Source: Cycas panzhihuaensis (lineage: Eukaryota > Cycadophyta). Taken from it: a DNA stretch of 64,000 bases. The stretch spans positions 240,319,741-240,383,740 of the forward strand of contig CM041465.1 of NCBI GenBank assembly GCA_023213395.1. Reading direction: 5' to 3'. The notes below the pieces were generated by a model that saw nothing but the letters and a program-made list of their open reading frames with translations, made no database searches and had not been told where the DNA came from. Position 1 is the stretch's first letter, and each line of letters opens with the position of its first letter. Below, one piece after another: positions 45,350 through 57,732 of the stretch. Both the position numbers and the translations under genes were made by a program.

Positions 45350-46320
45350 CCCATTTAGTAAAGTATTTATTCATAGTTAAGATGAATTTATGTTACAATG
45401 ATGAAGGTCGGGTTGTGGCTTCAATGAGGTATAATACCCATTGGGAAAAGGGCCATGGAGAAATGATCATATGCAAGGCTGTGAAAGGTAAATAAATAAC
45501 ATTAGCATGCTCTATGCACCTATGACAATGTAACACATAGGTGTGGGAATCCTTAAAGAGGGACGACCAGTAATAAGCCATGCAAAGGATCCTCTAAGCC
45601 ATGGATTAGCCCCTACGAATGCCACTATGTCACTTGTGAAGTATTTGGTTCACCTCATCGAGATTAACGCAATGAAGGAGGACCCCATCAAAGGATCTCT
45701 TGTACAATACCTCCTTCATGAGGAAATACTACCTAGTAGTAGCCCTAACTTGTAACTTCACCTTGTCACTAGCATCAGGACAATACTACTGTTCAGTAAG
45801 GTATTATACATACTATTCACTACTAGCTAATAGGTGAGGTGACAAGTCTTAGATGGAGAGGATAGGCTCATCAAGAAAGGAGTCATCAACGGAAACATTA
45901 GAAGAATTAGGAATAGGAGTATCAACTAGCTATTTAGTGACTATCATCCCTTTCTTTAATTTCTTATTAACGATTTGAAGGTCATACTCTTGAAGGAGGA
46001 TGGCCCATTTACCAGTCCTTCTAGTCAAGTCATACCAAGTTAAGAGATACCTTAAGGGATCATATTGAATAATCACCTAAGTGGTATTGCCAAGAAGGTA
46101 GTGCCTAATTTTTTTGGTTGCATGGACCAAGGCAAGGTACTCTCTTTTAGTAGGAGAGTAGTTAGGCTTAGTAGCGACTATCATGTGATTGATGAAATAA
46201 ATGGCTCACTCAGTTCTCAAATCATCTTCTTGGGTGAGCATAGCCCCCAAGGATTCATTGGTGGGTAAGGTATAAAGAATAAAGGGATAGTCAAAGAGAG
46301 GGGACACTAAGATTAGCATA
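45350..46320 (-). pseudogene. pol: Gypsy RNase H end and integrase N-terminus, element 3
   Basis: Minus strand: RNase H as FILYTLPTNESLGAML, NYSPTKREYLALVHATKKIRHYLLG, YDPLRYLLTWYDLTRRTGKWAIL (about 46290-45980), then the lead-in QIVNKKLKKGMIVTK, and the zinc-finger segment YYWSSLFKDSHTYVLHCHRCIEHANVIYLP (45581-45393 open). It ends MNKYFTKWAK at the TTTGG target site. Frame interruptions are few here. Confidence 0.82.
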
Positions 46321-47208
46321 GAAGCCAAGGCTCTCTTAAGCTCTTGAAAAGCTTCCTAGGCCTTAGGAGACCAAATAAATGGGATTGCCTTCTTCAATAG
46401 GTTAGTAAGGGATTTGGTGTTTATGGCAAAGTTTACTAGGAAATGCCTAAGGAAACCCAACCTACCCAAAAATGACTTGATTTGGCATTGTGTTTTGGGT
46501 GGAGGCATGTTAAGAATGGCCTTGACCTTATCAAGGTTAATCTGGATTCCTTATTTAGAAATGAGGAAACCTAAGAGTTTACTAGTAGTTACGGCAAACA
46601 CATATTTGAGCAGGTTCAAACTGACATGATATTTGTAGCACTGTGTAAAGATGGCACACAAATCCTTAGGGTGATGGGTCCTCTTATGAGAGACACTTAT
46701 CATGTTATCCATGAAGATCTCAAGGGTTTTATTTATGAGGTTATGAAAAATAAATTATATCACCCTTTGGTAAGTGGTGCCTGCATTTTAAAGTCCAAAG
46801 GGCATTACTTTAATAAGCAAAGGTACCCCAAGGAGTAGTGAATGCCGTTTTATGATAGTCTTTAAGGGATATTTGGATCTGGTTATAACTAGAGAAGCCA
46901 TCCATCAAGGACATGACTTCAAATCTGGTAGTACAATCGATAATTTGATCAATGAAAGGTAAAGGAAAATTGATCAAATGAAAGGTAAAGGAAAATTATC
47001 TTTAGGGAATGCATTATTGATATCTTAGAAGTCAACACATATCTAAATTGTTTCATTCTTTTTAGTGATGGGAACGATATTAGAGACCCATTTAGGGTAG
47101 TCGATAGAAGTGATCAATCCTATGTCTAAGAGTTTTTTGACTTCCATCTTAACAATAGTAGATAGCTTAGGATGAAGGGGGCATTGCTTTTGTCACATGG
47201 GGTGAGCA
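46321..47208 (-). pseudogene. pol: Gypsy reverse transcriptase, element 3 (active-site Asp lost)
   Basis: Minus strand from 47200: LLDIGLITSIDYPKWVSNIVPI, CVDF, the FGL...ATYQ segment, and the catalytic box read as LEIFMDNMISVSHK (about 46720-46680), so the second Asp of FMDD is Asn (GAT to AAT). Downstream: LLGFLISK, GIQINLDKVKAILNMPPPKTQCQIKSFLGRLGFLRHFLVNFAI. The N-terminal lead of RT lies across the solo LTR at 50156-50025. Confidence 0.84.
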
Positions 47209-48963
47209 TTATTTCCTAGCTACCGGGAATGGATATGGACAGGTTAACTCATGTAATCACAGGCATGCTTCTTCCTTTTCATTTGTACTGTTTCTTTAAA
47301 AAGGTTGATAGAAGTGTTACCTCATTGCATGACTGACTATTTCACTTGTATGATCACCTTGCATCTATTTGGCTTGATCATGTTGCCTGTCATATTGTGA
47401 GCCTATGATGACCCGGTGGGATGTACCTTTCCGTAAGGTAGGTATCCCCATGGTACTCTATAACCCTCCGCGCTACCTCCACATCACCTTAAGCTTTATT
47501 TGATCTATATGATCCATTCATACCCTGATTTTGAGCTCTTACCATGATGTTTCTAGGACCTTTAGCCTTTGATGCCTCTTTTGGCCTTGTCCATGTGCCT
47601 TCTAGACTGTCCTAGCCACCTGGACAGGGGGGCCAAGCCCTCCTAGGCCTACCACATCACCTTCTAAGGCTCCCAGAACCCAGATCATTTCCATTCTGGC
47701 TTTTTGGTCCCATACCACTGTAAACTTAGCAGTACTGCAAAGTTTACCACTGTGTGACTGTTGTAAGTTATTTTTAAAAGTTGTCATGGTAATTATCACT
47801 TCTTTTACAGAATTGCCACGTGGCCTCACATCCAACTCAACCCTATTCACACCATATTCACTTGTTTAGGGTTGGGCTGGGTATAAATCCTAAAAACCAT
47901 CATCATTTTGGGACTCTGGGATCTTTTTTGGCTGTATAACCCAACTATTTCCTGCTACAACTTCTACTCTTTCTCTCTTCCTTCCATAGGTGCATTTGCA
48001 AGCCTACATTTCTTATAGCTCCAGTCCAGGATCCACCTGCAATAGCCCTTCTCTGTGGTGGGAAGCTTCTCTCTAAGCATTCTCAAACAAGTTTGGGTGT
48101 GGTTCTCTTCCAATTCACCCCAGCAAGTGTCTCTTATGACCATCCCTAGGGTTACCTCTTATAAAACCTTGCAGGAACACTCCTCTCCTGTTGGTTGTAG
48201 GGAAAACCTACCCTAAACTCAGCCCAGTAGGTACTTTAGACCCCTTTTTTTAGAATTTATTGTCTGTTACCTCCATGTTGGACTAATTTTCTAGTGTATT
48301 TTCTTGTTTTCTTCCTATTTGACTGTAGCAAGCATTATTTCCATTGAGTTTGGCCTTTTATTTCTAGGTTTTCACCTTTCCTCTGCTAGTTTTCCTTAAG
48401 GAAGCAACGAGAGAAGATCCATAAAGGTTGGGTGAAGGGAGTAAGATAGGGGTAGCCCCATTTAGGCCTACTTCCCAAGGGCAACCCCCTTCCCTCCTTT
48501 CTTCTCCTGCTCCCTTGCTTCTCTTGTGTTAATTAGGAGAAGGTGAACCTTAGGCCTGTGCTAGATTATCAGCGTGTGCAGCCCCTTGCAACACTGATTC
48601 CAGGCCTACACGCCTCCCATTTGGACCCCTGTAGTGTCCCTAATATTGCTTAGTGTCCCTTGAAAACCTTGGTAGGGGTTTGTATGCCGGATTGCTACCC
48701 ATAGCAACTCTGTTACCTTGATACCTCCCCAACACTTTGTTACACTTATCCTCGTGCTTCTGGGCTATTATAAGTTGCCCTTTGTCCCTACCTTGCTATG
48801 CTAAAGGGTTGTGTGGAGAACCTAGTGGAGGGTTTGGCCATCCTAAGGCTTCCCTTCACTCCTTGCTTAATGCGTGTATTTTATTTGAGAGAGATTTGGA
48901 GTTACTTGCAGTAGTATTTTTCTTAACTCGATATAATAATTTGATATATACATCATGTACACT

Positions 48964-49044
<81 letters not shown>

Positions 49045-50024
49045 CTCTCTTTGTAGCCCCTTCTTAGAAGGGATAAGTTCTTGTATGTGCAGGTTGGAGC
49101 AGTTTCACGTCAAGGAAAAGGTCTCCAATTCTGGGTATGATTTATTCTCTTTTCCTTTCTTTCATTCCATTCACTTCCTTTTATTCCACTTTCTTTTCAT
49201 AAGGGGAAGGTAAGGAAGCCCCTATCCTTCACGTTGATCTTGGTTGCACATCTACCGGTTAGCGTGAGGGCATGTATTGTGTGTGGGTGAGGTCTCTTAT
49301 CAGATTCTACACCTCCCAGGTATGTACATCTATCTCCTTATTCCTCTATTTCCTCTTTTGCTTTTATTCAAATCTATGCTCTAGTTAAATAGATCACATG
49401 AAAGTGAAAGGGTAAATGGTATTGATTATTTGCACTTATATGTCATATGCTTGACTCATATAGGAAAAGGATGTTGTAGGAACCCCCCTTCTTTCCTCTT
49501 CCTCTTTCTACCAATCCAAACATATTCTTTAGGTATATTCCATTTGGCATCGCTTTCTTACATACATAACACTTATTCTTTTTCCTTTTTGCCCTTTTAG
49601 TTATTAAAGGAAAACTTGGCTTAAGTGTCTCTCTCCCACTCTCTCTTGGTTCTATTTGCCTTGACCAAATAACCAAGGGAGACCCGCTTACATCATAGGC
49701 TTCCACCTACTCCATTCACATATGTTTCCCTTCATCATAGGGAAACTCCTTGAGGATTCCTCTCTTTCCCTTCCAGCCATCCAAGGGTGGGAGGACCTTC
49801 CTCTTGAGACCATCTAGGCTACCCCCTGTAACTCTATCTCCCAGATTGAGGGCTACTTTAAGATAGTTAGGTGCCATTCTCAGGTCCTGAACTCGTGCTC
49901 TATTACATGGGGCACTCTGTGTGGTGCTCTCTTTGCTTATAGGTTCTCGCCCATACCTTCAACATCATCGTTGACCACCATTACTCTTATTGAGCATAGG
50001 GACTATCCCGTAGACATGTATCCA
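47209..50024 (+). repeat. Solo gypsy LTR (about 2.8 kb) inserted in RT of element 3
   Basis: Begins near TTATTTCCTAGCTACCGGGAATGG (counterpart of TGTTTCCCAACTACGGGGAATGG at 35271) and ends ...GTAGACATGTATCCA at 50024. It is collinear with 35271-38395 and, in its 3' part, with 22733-24497. A GTAC inverted-repeat cluster (about 47705-47750) and TATA box (GTATAAAT, 47881-47888) are present. No internal sequence flanks it, and the interrupted RT resumes on both sides, so it is a solo LTR from recombination. A clean target duplication is not seen. Confidence 0.82.
48967..49043. repeat. (TA)n microsatellite in the solo LTR, about 38 units
   Basis: 77 bp of alternating AT just before TAGCTCTCTTTGTAGCCCC. 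The matching place in the element 2 LTRs has about 22 bp of TA (37086-37107) or only a few units (about 23250-23270). Confidence 0.96.
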
Positions 50025-50880
50025 AGGACCTAGAATGGTTATAAGATTGTGGGTGATGATGGTGGGATCTATTCCCTTTATATCAGTGTAGTCTGACATA
50101 AAATCATCATGAAACTCTAGAAAAAGAAGGGTGTATTCCTCCATCTCTTCAGGCAATTATTCTACTCCTAATTTAGGTCTGGGCTAGTTTAGGACAGCTA
50201 GGGGTGACCTAAGAGTTAGAACCTTCCAGTAACCAAGCTTATGGTAACCAGGAGGGAGATTGAGTGTGGAGTCTACTAAGTGCTCTAGCAACACCTCATT
50301 ATTCTCGAAGTAATCTACCATGTGGATAGTTTTTCTTAGGGAGGATAAGGAAGGAGAAGTGTGGGAAATGGTGGGCCCATAGCGATCAACCCACCATTCA
50401 ATGTAATCAGGATACTCTCTAAAAGTGTTAGAAGGTGTCCTCTTATGGTGTGAAAAAAGAGGCACCCCACATTTACTGTTCATGAGAAATAATGAGGTGG
50501 ATGATGAAGCAATCTGAGAGGTCACTCAAGAGGTGGCAATGACCATACGTGACTTGGCAAGAGGACTAGACTCCTCAATAGAGAGGGTCCTAGGTTGGGA
50601 CCCTGGGTGAAGTAAGCACTCCCAATGGATGTTTAGGAGGGATATGGGACCAAGCAAGTCCTCGTCCTCACCGTCAGACTCATCATCACTCAAAATGGTA
50701 AGGTACCCATAACTCCCTACACTAATAGGAGAAAAATAAATAATGTTAGAAGAGGAAGGAGAAGGTCCTTCCTCCAAGTAGGATGTGCTAAGGATATCAA
50801 TCGTATAGGTGGAAGCATAAGTGGAGAGGTGCTTATTACCCTTTATTGGGTCATAGGCCACCTGATGAGACTGGTGTGAT
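50025..50880 (-). pseudogene. pol: Protease-RT linker, element 3
   Basis: Minus strand 50861-50526: GSYGYLTILSDDESDGEDEDLLGPISLL, the same acidic block as in element 2 (28021-28100). Then 50525-50184 open (YIEWWVDRYGPT, DYFENNEVLLEHLVDSTLNLPPGYHKLGYWKVL), and 50156-49965 (MPEEMEEYTLLFLEFHDDFM, DIKGIDPTIITHNLITI), the lead into RT, cut at 50025 by the solo LTR. The reading LFLEF here shows that TAG at 28710-28712 in element 2 replaces a sense codon. Confidence 0.68.
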
Positions 50881-50929
50881 TATTTAATGGGAGGAGGCTC
50901 ATGGGAAACAAATTTCATTCATCCTTTAT

Positions 50930-51370
50930 AGATGAATTTAAGCTGCCCCCAATGAGATAAGTACATAGCTCCCATCTAGTCAAGCCATGGATGTCTTAAC
51001 AATAGGTTGTAGTCCACATCTACATTGAGGATTACTATGTTAGTGAGGATAATTTTATCCTTAAGAGTAAGGGGGATAGAGATAGAACCTAATAGTATCT
51101 TCTCACTACCATCATAGCCCTAGCAATTCCACAAAATTGGCTCAAGCACCACTATGCCTAACTCTTGCATAATGCGTAGTAGCATAGCATTGATGAAAGA
51201 ATCATTATCTATAATAGTCCTTCTAAGGGTACACTTAGGAGTGTGAATGGATATGGTAAAATGGTAATGCCATTAATATTCCCTTTCACTGGTTAGAGGG
51301 AGGTCTTTAAGGTCAAAAGCAATGACAAGCTCCTAGCTTAGGGCAATACTCAAAGCATGGATGGGTGCAT
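50930..51370 (-). pseudogene. pol: Gypsy aspartic protease, element 3
   Basis: Collinear on the minus strand with 27400-27790 and 13931-13500: the segment VDN.SFINAMLLRIMQELGIVVLEPI (about 51240-51150), GYDGSEKILLGSISIPLTLKDKIILTNIVILNVDVDYNLLL (about 51115-51010). The active-site triplet is in a frame with indels. Flanked by gag (right) and linker (left). Confidence 0.68.
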
Positions 51371-51499
51371 CCACTAACCCTAAAGCCTCCAAAAAGAGAG
51401 CATGTTGCTTTGGATAACTCTTCAAGATGTCCATAATGGACATCCTAGTAGCCATGGTGTGAAGCTCATCTATGATTGAGAAGGGCTTCCCTTTTCCAT

Positions 51500-54075
51500 T
51501 TGGTTGGGGAAGTTCCCTTCAGAAATCGTAGTGACCTCAATGAATAGGAACAGTCTTGGGGAGTGGAGGAATCTTGGAAGGAGGGTTATCCATGGGAGGA
51601 TTAATCTAAGAAGAGGTATAGGCTCATATGACCTCTTTAATTACTTGAGACCTATTCAAAGCATATAAAGGAGTCATCTTAAGCATTTAGATGACTCTCT
51701 TTTCCTTGTTTTGAGATTGAGAAGGCATAGGGGTTCGATGGTGAGAACCAGAAGAAGATGAAGAACTTCTTGCCTATTTTCCTTTTGCTTGCATAAAGGA
51801 AGGGTTAGGAGATCTCCCCCTATTCTGGTTCCCTCTATGCTGGGCATGCTGGTCTCATTCCCCATGTTTGGGGAAGGGATCTCTATGGATAGTCTAGTCT
51901 AGAGTGGGCTTGGACGCCTACCTAGGGGGGTAATCATGAGGTGGAGTAGGTTTAGGATGCTACACCTTATATTACAAATCTACATGGAAATATTCACCAT
52001 GGATGGAGTACCACTTCTTTTCTAAGGAAAGTTTGGTCTTCCTTATTTGAGAGGGGTGGTTATTTCCATCCTTATGAGGTGCTACTTAGAAAGCCTGGTG
52101 GATAGGTTTATGGGAGTTTGGTGATGAGGGAGGAGCTTGGAGCTTAAGCTCTTTCATCGTATGCTCAAAAGAATATATGGCATAAATCAAGGGGTTTAAA
52201 GTCTTCTTCATTGGGTGGTTCGAAGACTTTTAAGGTTGTTGGGGTTTTACATTACGTGATAGAGGTGGTGCCTCTCATCATTGTGACAGTTTAAGAGGTT
52301 TCTTGAGACCTACTTATATCTCAATAACCTCAAGGGCGAAGCATTTAACTATGGAAGAATCACATGTTGTTGGCCCCATTTTGAGGACCTCAACATATAC
52401 CTTGGGATGAAGGGTATTCATGAAGATGTCCCTCTTCAGCTCTTCAGGCAAGGTAGCCTTCATAGAGTGGAGAAGGTCATGAAAGCTCCTAACAAAGTCA
52501 TAGTTCATTTCCTCATGACCTTGTTTAAGGGAAAGCAAAGCCTTCATTCCAATCTCAAAAGGATGAGAAATGTTAGAATAATTGAGAAACTCATCCACGA
52601 GTTGTTGAAATGAATGAATGGAGTGGGAAGGGAGTTGATAAAACCATTTAATGGCATCTCCTTGTAAGGAACATGGAAAAAGTTTCATTAAGATGTGGTC
52701 ATAAGCCTAGTAATCGATACATGCCATAGAGAAACTCCTGACATGTTCACTTAGGTCTTGTGATGAGGTACCATTGAACTTAGGCACCTCAACGGGATGA
52801 GGTGGTAAGTTGGTCCTTAACACCTTAATGGATAAAGGAGTTTACCTATAGTCAACGAGGGGATAAATCCTTGGTTGAGTCAATGGGTCAATGAAGGATG
52901 AAGGAGGAGGTGGGTATGGATACCCAAATCATCCTTGAGAGGCTTAACTGAAAGAGGGATACGAATTCCCTCCCTCTTGATGGAAAGAGACCAATCCAAA
53001 ATGAAGAAGAGTTGGAAGAGAGGTGAATGGGTAAGAGGGACCCATTCCCCCTTGTGGATATGCCCTTTGTTAAAAGGGTACTTAGGGAAAGGATCCTTAG
53101 GGGGGAGTCAATCCTCCTTATAAAGGCACCACATGTGAGGTGGCACACAAAGATGAAACAGATGGGTGTGGAACAAGGTTTTTCCCATATAGACCACCTG
53201 TGGGAGGTGTGATTCCATATAAGTGGAGGGAGTCTACCCCATAAATGGGAAGGGAATTTCCCTTTATGTGCCTCCATGGTTGGGAAGTATATCCCAAGGG
53301 TAGGTAAATAAAAGGATCCCTAGGTTGAGGTTGGGAGAGTGTGGGGATGTGCCCCACATGGCTATAAGAAGGGGGACATAAAGGTCCCTTAGGTTGGGTA
53401 AGAGATGGGTGGACCACGATCAGTTAAGATATGGTCACCAAACAGGGAGGAGGTATACTCAACCTAATTTAGGAGGTGAGTATACCTTAATAGGTCCCCA
53501 AGGAGTGAGGAATGCATGAGGAAGAAGAGACAACAAGGGATGGTCCTATTATGGATATCAAGGTGGAGTGAGAGGGATAAGGAGGTGTGAATAAGGAAGA
53601 GGAGGGAGCTACACTGTGCAAGATGCTTTCCAACCACTTTGGGTATGGTTGAAGGCTTACAGCTTGGAAGAATTAGTGTAATGCTTCAACCACATCTGTG
53701 GGAGGGGTTCCTACCTATTCATATAAGGTAGAGGGTTCCTCGTATAAAGTAGACCCCACAGGTCGATCTTTATCAGGATTCTCACCAAGATGATGATATC
53801 CCATAGAAGATGATGTCCCCACATCATGCATGAGGAGGTGATAGAGACTCAAGTACTCCTAATCACCTGGATAAAAGATAAGGTCATCGCCCTCTTAGGC
53901 AGGACCCTAAAAAGAAATTGAAAGTTGTTATTGGGCTTTAGAAATGTAGGCATGATAAGACCATTTTGAAGAGAAACCTTCCATGGCTGATTCAAAATCA
54001 AACAAGGGAAGGGGAGAATAATGGGGCTCTTCTAAAGAAGGAGGGAGACCTCATAAATGATGAGAGAATCATTGC
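51500..54075 (-). pseudogene. gag: Gypsy Gag polyprotein, element 3
   Basis: N-terminus from about 54075: EEPHYSPLPLFDFESAMEGF, KWSYHAYISKA, GDDLIFYPGD. Pro/Tyr-rich region 53417-53118 open (PKGPLCPPSYSHVGHIPTLSQPQP, YGVDSLHLYGITPPTGG). Capsid core 52688-52314 open for 124 codons: MKLFPCSLQGDAIKWFYQLPSHSIHSFQQLVDEFLNYSNI, LLSLKQGHEEMNYDFVRSFHDLLHSMKATLPEELKRDIFMNTLHP. This is the best-preserved Retrotrans_gag domain in the window. The basic C-terminus runs to about 51500. Start not determined. Confidence 0.84.
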
Positions 54076-54183
54076 ATTCAAGTCCCTCTAGAAGGGAGAG
54101 AGACAAATGGAGTAAAGATGTTGGGGGTTGCTAGCTCCCTTAACTAAGCTATCTTCTATGTGCTAGGGTACTCCAATAATAAG

Positions 54184-55802
54184 TTAGGAGAGGATTGAGA
54201 GCTCTAAGTAAATAAAATTAGGGACAACTTATAAGAAGTATAAGAAGTATAAGAAGTTATAAAAAGCATAAATGCTACAATTCACAACATTACAACTTTT
54301 GTAAAATATGCAAGAAAAGTATAGATCTCATAAAATAGCAAAGCATGCAAGGAAACTTGCTACCAAATAGTGTGTATGAAGGTTGATTGCAAGAATTACA
54401 AGGGATTCAAATGATACAATCAATAGAGGCCCTCATCTAAGGGGGGTTTCTTAGTTCCTAGGACAAATACGAAGTAGGAAACTAAGAGAGGTAGGGGCTA
54501 CCTTGGAGGATATAGATGTAGGAGTTAGAACTCTAGCCATGAACTCCTCTTCTCCCTCTCAAGAGAGTCTCATAATCCACCTAATTATACTTAAAGAATA
54601 CCTAAGGGACATGGAGCTACAATCAAAGGATGAAGGAAGGTTTTGCCTTCCTTTAGACACACAAAGAAGATAAAAATATATGCAAAACTTGCAACAAATA
54701 GAGCTATTGAACTTACATACTTGTTAAAGGAAAGGAACAATAGGAAATAAACCTATATGTAAATATAAAATTGAAGTAAAATGGATGTTACCTCATATGT
54801 AAATGAAAAGGGATGAGGATCTCGCTTGCTTGGTAAAGAAGGGCTCCTTTTGGTGGCGAGAAGGAGACTCAAAACCTTGAAAATCTTATTGTTGTTCCTA
54901 GAGTGAGTACCATGGAAGGAGGATTTGCTAAAGGAGTCTTGGTTCAGGCCTACATTTTAGGGTTTTACCCTAAGAAAATAAGAGAATAGGAAGAGAGATT
55001 AGAAGTATAGGTAGGAGGCATTTTTTCCTTTCATATAAGAGCCAAGAGAGGTAAAATGAACTTGAATTTGGGTATTTATGCCCAAATTGGGTCTCTCGAG
55101 CGATTAGGGTTTACTCTAGGTGGGAAACAATGATTTGCCATGTGTTAGTCTTGTAATAAATGTGAAATTGGTTGTTCCTAGGCCATAGAAGTCAATAGAT
55201 AGTCACCCTACAGTAAACTTTGTAGTACCACAAAGTTTAGCGCAGTGCCACGAATATTATGGCAGTGCCAATAAAATACAAAGAAAAATAAAAAGGAGAC
55301 TTAGGGGACCCCTAAAAGAAGGGTCCTAGGGCATAATAAAGAGATATATTAGACTGGTAAGGACTTTAGAGAACCTTTAGGTATTAGTGGGGCCTCCCAA
55401 ATGTATAAAAGAGGGTAATAGAGGCCCCAATGAGGGGTGTAAGGTGTATACAAAGGTGACCAAGCCAAAATGATGCACTAGGAATCACATATAAGGCTAA
55501 ACATGAGCAAAAAATGGGTTACGGGTGCCCATGACTAACTATGAGTGCTAAGGAGGTGTCATGAGGGGTTGTGTGGTGCCATAGGGCCATGGTCATGAGT
55601 TATCATAGGCTAGATCACAGTCACAAGCATAAAATGGGCAGGCAAGTTAGGCATCTCAACTATGTATGCAACAATATCATATAGAATGCAACCATCAAGC
55701 ATGCCACCATATATTGAAGTAAGTTAGGAGCAAGAGTATAGATATATAACTATGCCTACCTAAAAGGCACTATCCATGTCCATTCCTAGAGGCTGGGAAA
55801 CA
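54184..55802 (-). repeat. Gypsy element 3, 5' LTR (about 1.6 kb)
   Basis: Minus strand starts TGTTTCCCAGCCTCTAGG at 55802 and ends near 54184, beside a decayed primer region (TTATTATTGGAGTACCC, complement of about 54166-54182). A TATA box (CATAAATACC, minus, about 55073-55082) and a GTAC inverted-repeat cluster (about 55205-55270) are in the family positions. It is about 1 kb shorter than the other LTRs, so it is a subfamily variant or has a deletion. A small (TATAAGAAG) triplet repeat sits at about 54231-54258. Confidence 0.72.
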
Positions 55803-57732
55803 ACCCTCTTCCCTATTATGGTGTTTAAAGGCACACACTAAAGAACATAAATTAACATGCAAATGTGACATATAAGACAAAATAAAAAAAGATTCTTTAA
55901 TTTCCTTTTTTTTAATTATTATATTTCAAAATTTTTCCACAAATAGACATACTAGTTTTTACCTTTTTATTTTTAAAATAATATAATGAAAAGAAATATA
56001 ATTTTTTAGTACTTTTCTTTGGAAATGAAAATCTATAGAAGAGAAGTTTTGAAGAATGCTTAGAGCAATGTGCTAAATACTTAATACAAACCTTTTCTTA
56101 ATGTAATTTACCATAATTTTCTGATATGCTAACAAGCTTAAAACAAGGTTAGGCCAACATGCAAATATATAAAAAATTCTTAGGAAAGATTTGGTAGCAT
56201 TTCTACTTGCTAGTTTGATCTATGACAAAAAAAAGGTTTGATAAAAAATTAAAATTTCTAGAAAATAATTTTAAAACCCACTTTTTGAATATTAACCTTT
56301 TATAGTCTTTTGATGAAATTTTAGCAACGTGTCAACTATGTCATAGGCACTTTCACTATTTAAGGAAAAAAGTAGGATAAGGGGAAATACCACAAACTCT
56401 CAAACTTACATAAAACACATTAAAGTGCTTATAAGCCTACACAAAGTTAGTGCATGCAAGATATATGAAATTTTGATGGAAAAGCTACCAAACAAGTAAT
56501 CAAACTACAAAATAAAAATAAGTAGTCAACTAGTGGGAAGGGAGCCTTATAAATGGTAGTGTTACCACCTTCTTTTGAGCTCAATAGGTAGTATTAAGCC
56601 CTCTTTCTTTCTGTGAGACACCAACATGAAGAAAAGTGAATCATGCAAAGGGAAAACAACTGGAATAGAGCAAATGAAAAAGGAGTAATTTAATGATAAA
56701 AATAAATCAACAAATACTTAGAAAAAGGTTAAAAGTTCTAACATTGTGGGGGGCATTGCCTAAGTTCTTGATGGAGGGATACTAATGATAATCAACTCTA
56801 GCCTAAGAGTGCTCTAACAACAACTAATATTCAAACTTCAAGCCAAGTATGGAAGCCAATGATTAGGTTTTAGGGCAATGAGATTCTACTTTGATTTTGG
56901 TGGTATAATCTTAAAGATTTTTTACTTTCCTTTTGAATAAAAAGGAGGGGTATAAATAGAAGATGGAAATATTAGGACCCATGGTTTTGGGCCCATAGAT
57001 TAGGAGAATAGCATGGGTAAATTTCCTATGATTTTAGGCCTAATTAATAGCAAAATATTAATTGGCCTATGGTATTGAAACCAAACCTATGTATAACCCA
57101 TAGTTTTAACAAATCTAATAGATTGACCTGTATTTAACCACCATAAATACATGACTAGCTACAGGTTAAAAATTTCTCAAAGTAAAAATATTAATCCCAT
57201 AAAGTTTTCCATGGTATCATGAAGTTTATATTTTTGTGGTACATTAGTAAACTTTGCAGTACTACAAAAGTTTCAATTTTGTAAATGCAAATAGAAATTA
57301 AAGTGGGATAGCAAGAAATGAAGTGATATGAGTGAAAAGCATAGTAGGACAAATAGAAATCACAGTGGGATAGATAGAAAGGCTTGAAAAAATGATGATT
57401 TTGAAGGGAAAAAAATCCAAGAAAGTAAATTAAGTAAAACAATGTCATAAATAAGAGGAAGAAAAAGGCAAAACATGACTTGTAAAGGTACTAAAAGGTT
57501 GTTCTTTAACCTATCAAGCTTGGATAAACAACTATAAAGCTACCAACAATGGCTAAGATCATCATTAACTAAGTACAGGCACATTCATTTAACAGACCAA
57601 TCTATAAATAATAATACATGCTTGCAAATAAATTAATCTAGATTAATTTAAGTTAAACTAGAAAGCAAGAAGCATATACCTTCACTTACCTATTAATATA
57701 ATGAACGTGAAGCTACTAATTTATAGAAAACA
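55803..57732 (-). repeat. Older gypsy LTR (element F), partial, minus strand
   Basis: AT-rich decayed sequence. The right end resembles the family LTR start on the minus strand (complement of CTTACCTATTAATA...ATTTATAGAAAACA, about 57686-57732). A GTAC-type cluster (TTGTGGTACATTAGTAAACTTTGCAGTAC, split over 57233-57265) sits about 480 bp inside, as in the other LTRs. Element 3 adjoins at 55802, so I infer element 3 inserted in this LTR. Borders are approximate. Confidence 0.45.

Larger units (their letters stand above)
38396..55802 (-). mobile_element. Gypsy element 3 (Tat/Ogre-like), minus strand, 3' end missing
   Basis: Minus-strand order from the right: 5' LTR (55802-54184), Gag, protease, linker, RT (split by a solo LTR at 47209-50024), RNase H, integrase (split by a copia-type element at 42570-45344), then the antisense gene and its leader. 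It stops at 38396, where element 2 begins. Its extra RNase H and 3' LTR are not in the window; they would lie on the far side of element 2. Confidence 0.83.

Noticed and set aside
48737-49213. 158-codon plus-strand ORF containing a Tyr-Ile run
   Set aside because: It lies inside the solo LTR, spans its microsatellite, and is not open in the homologous LTRs.
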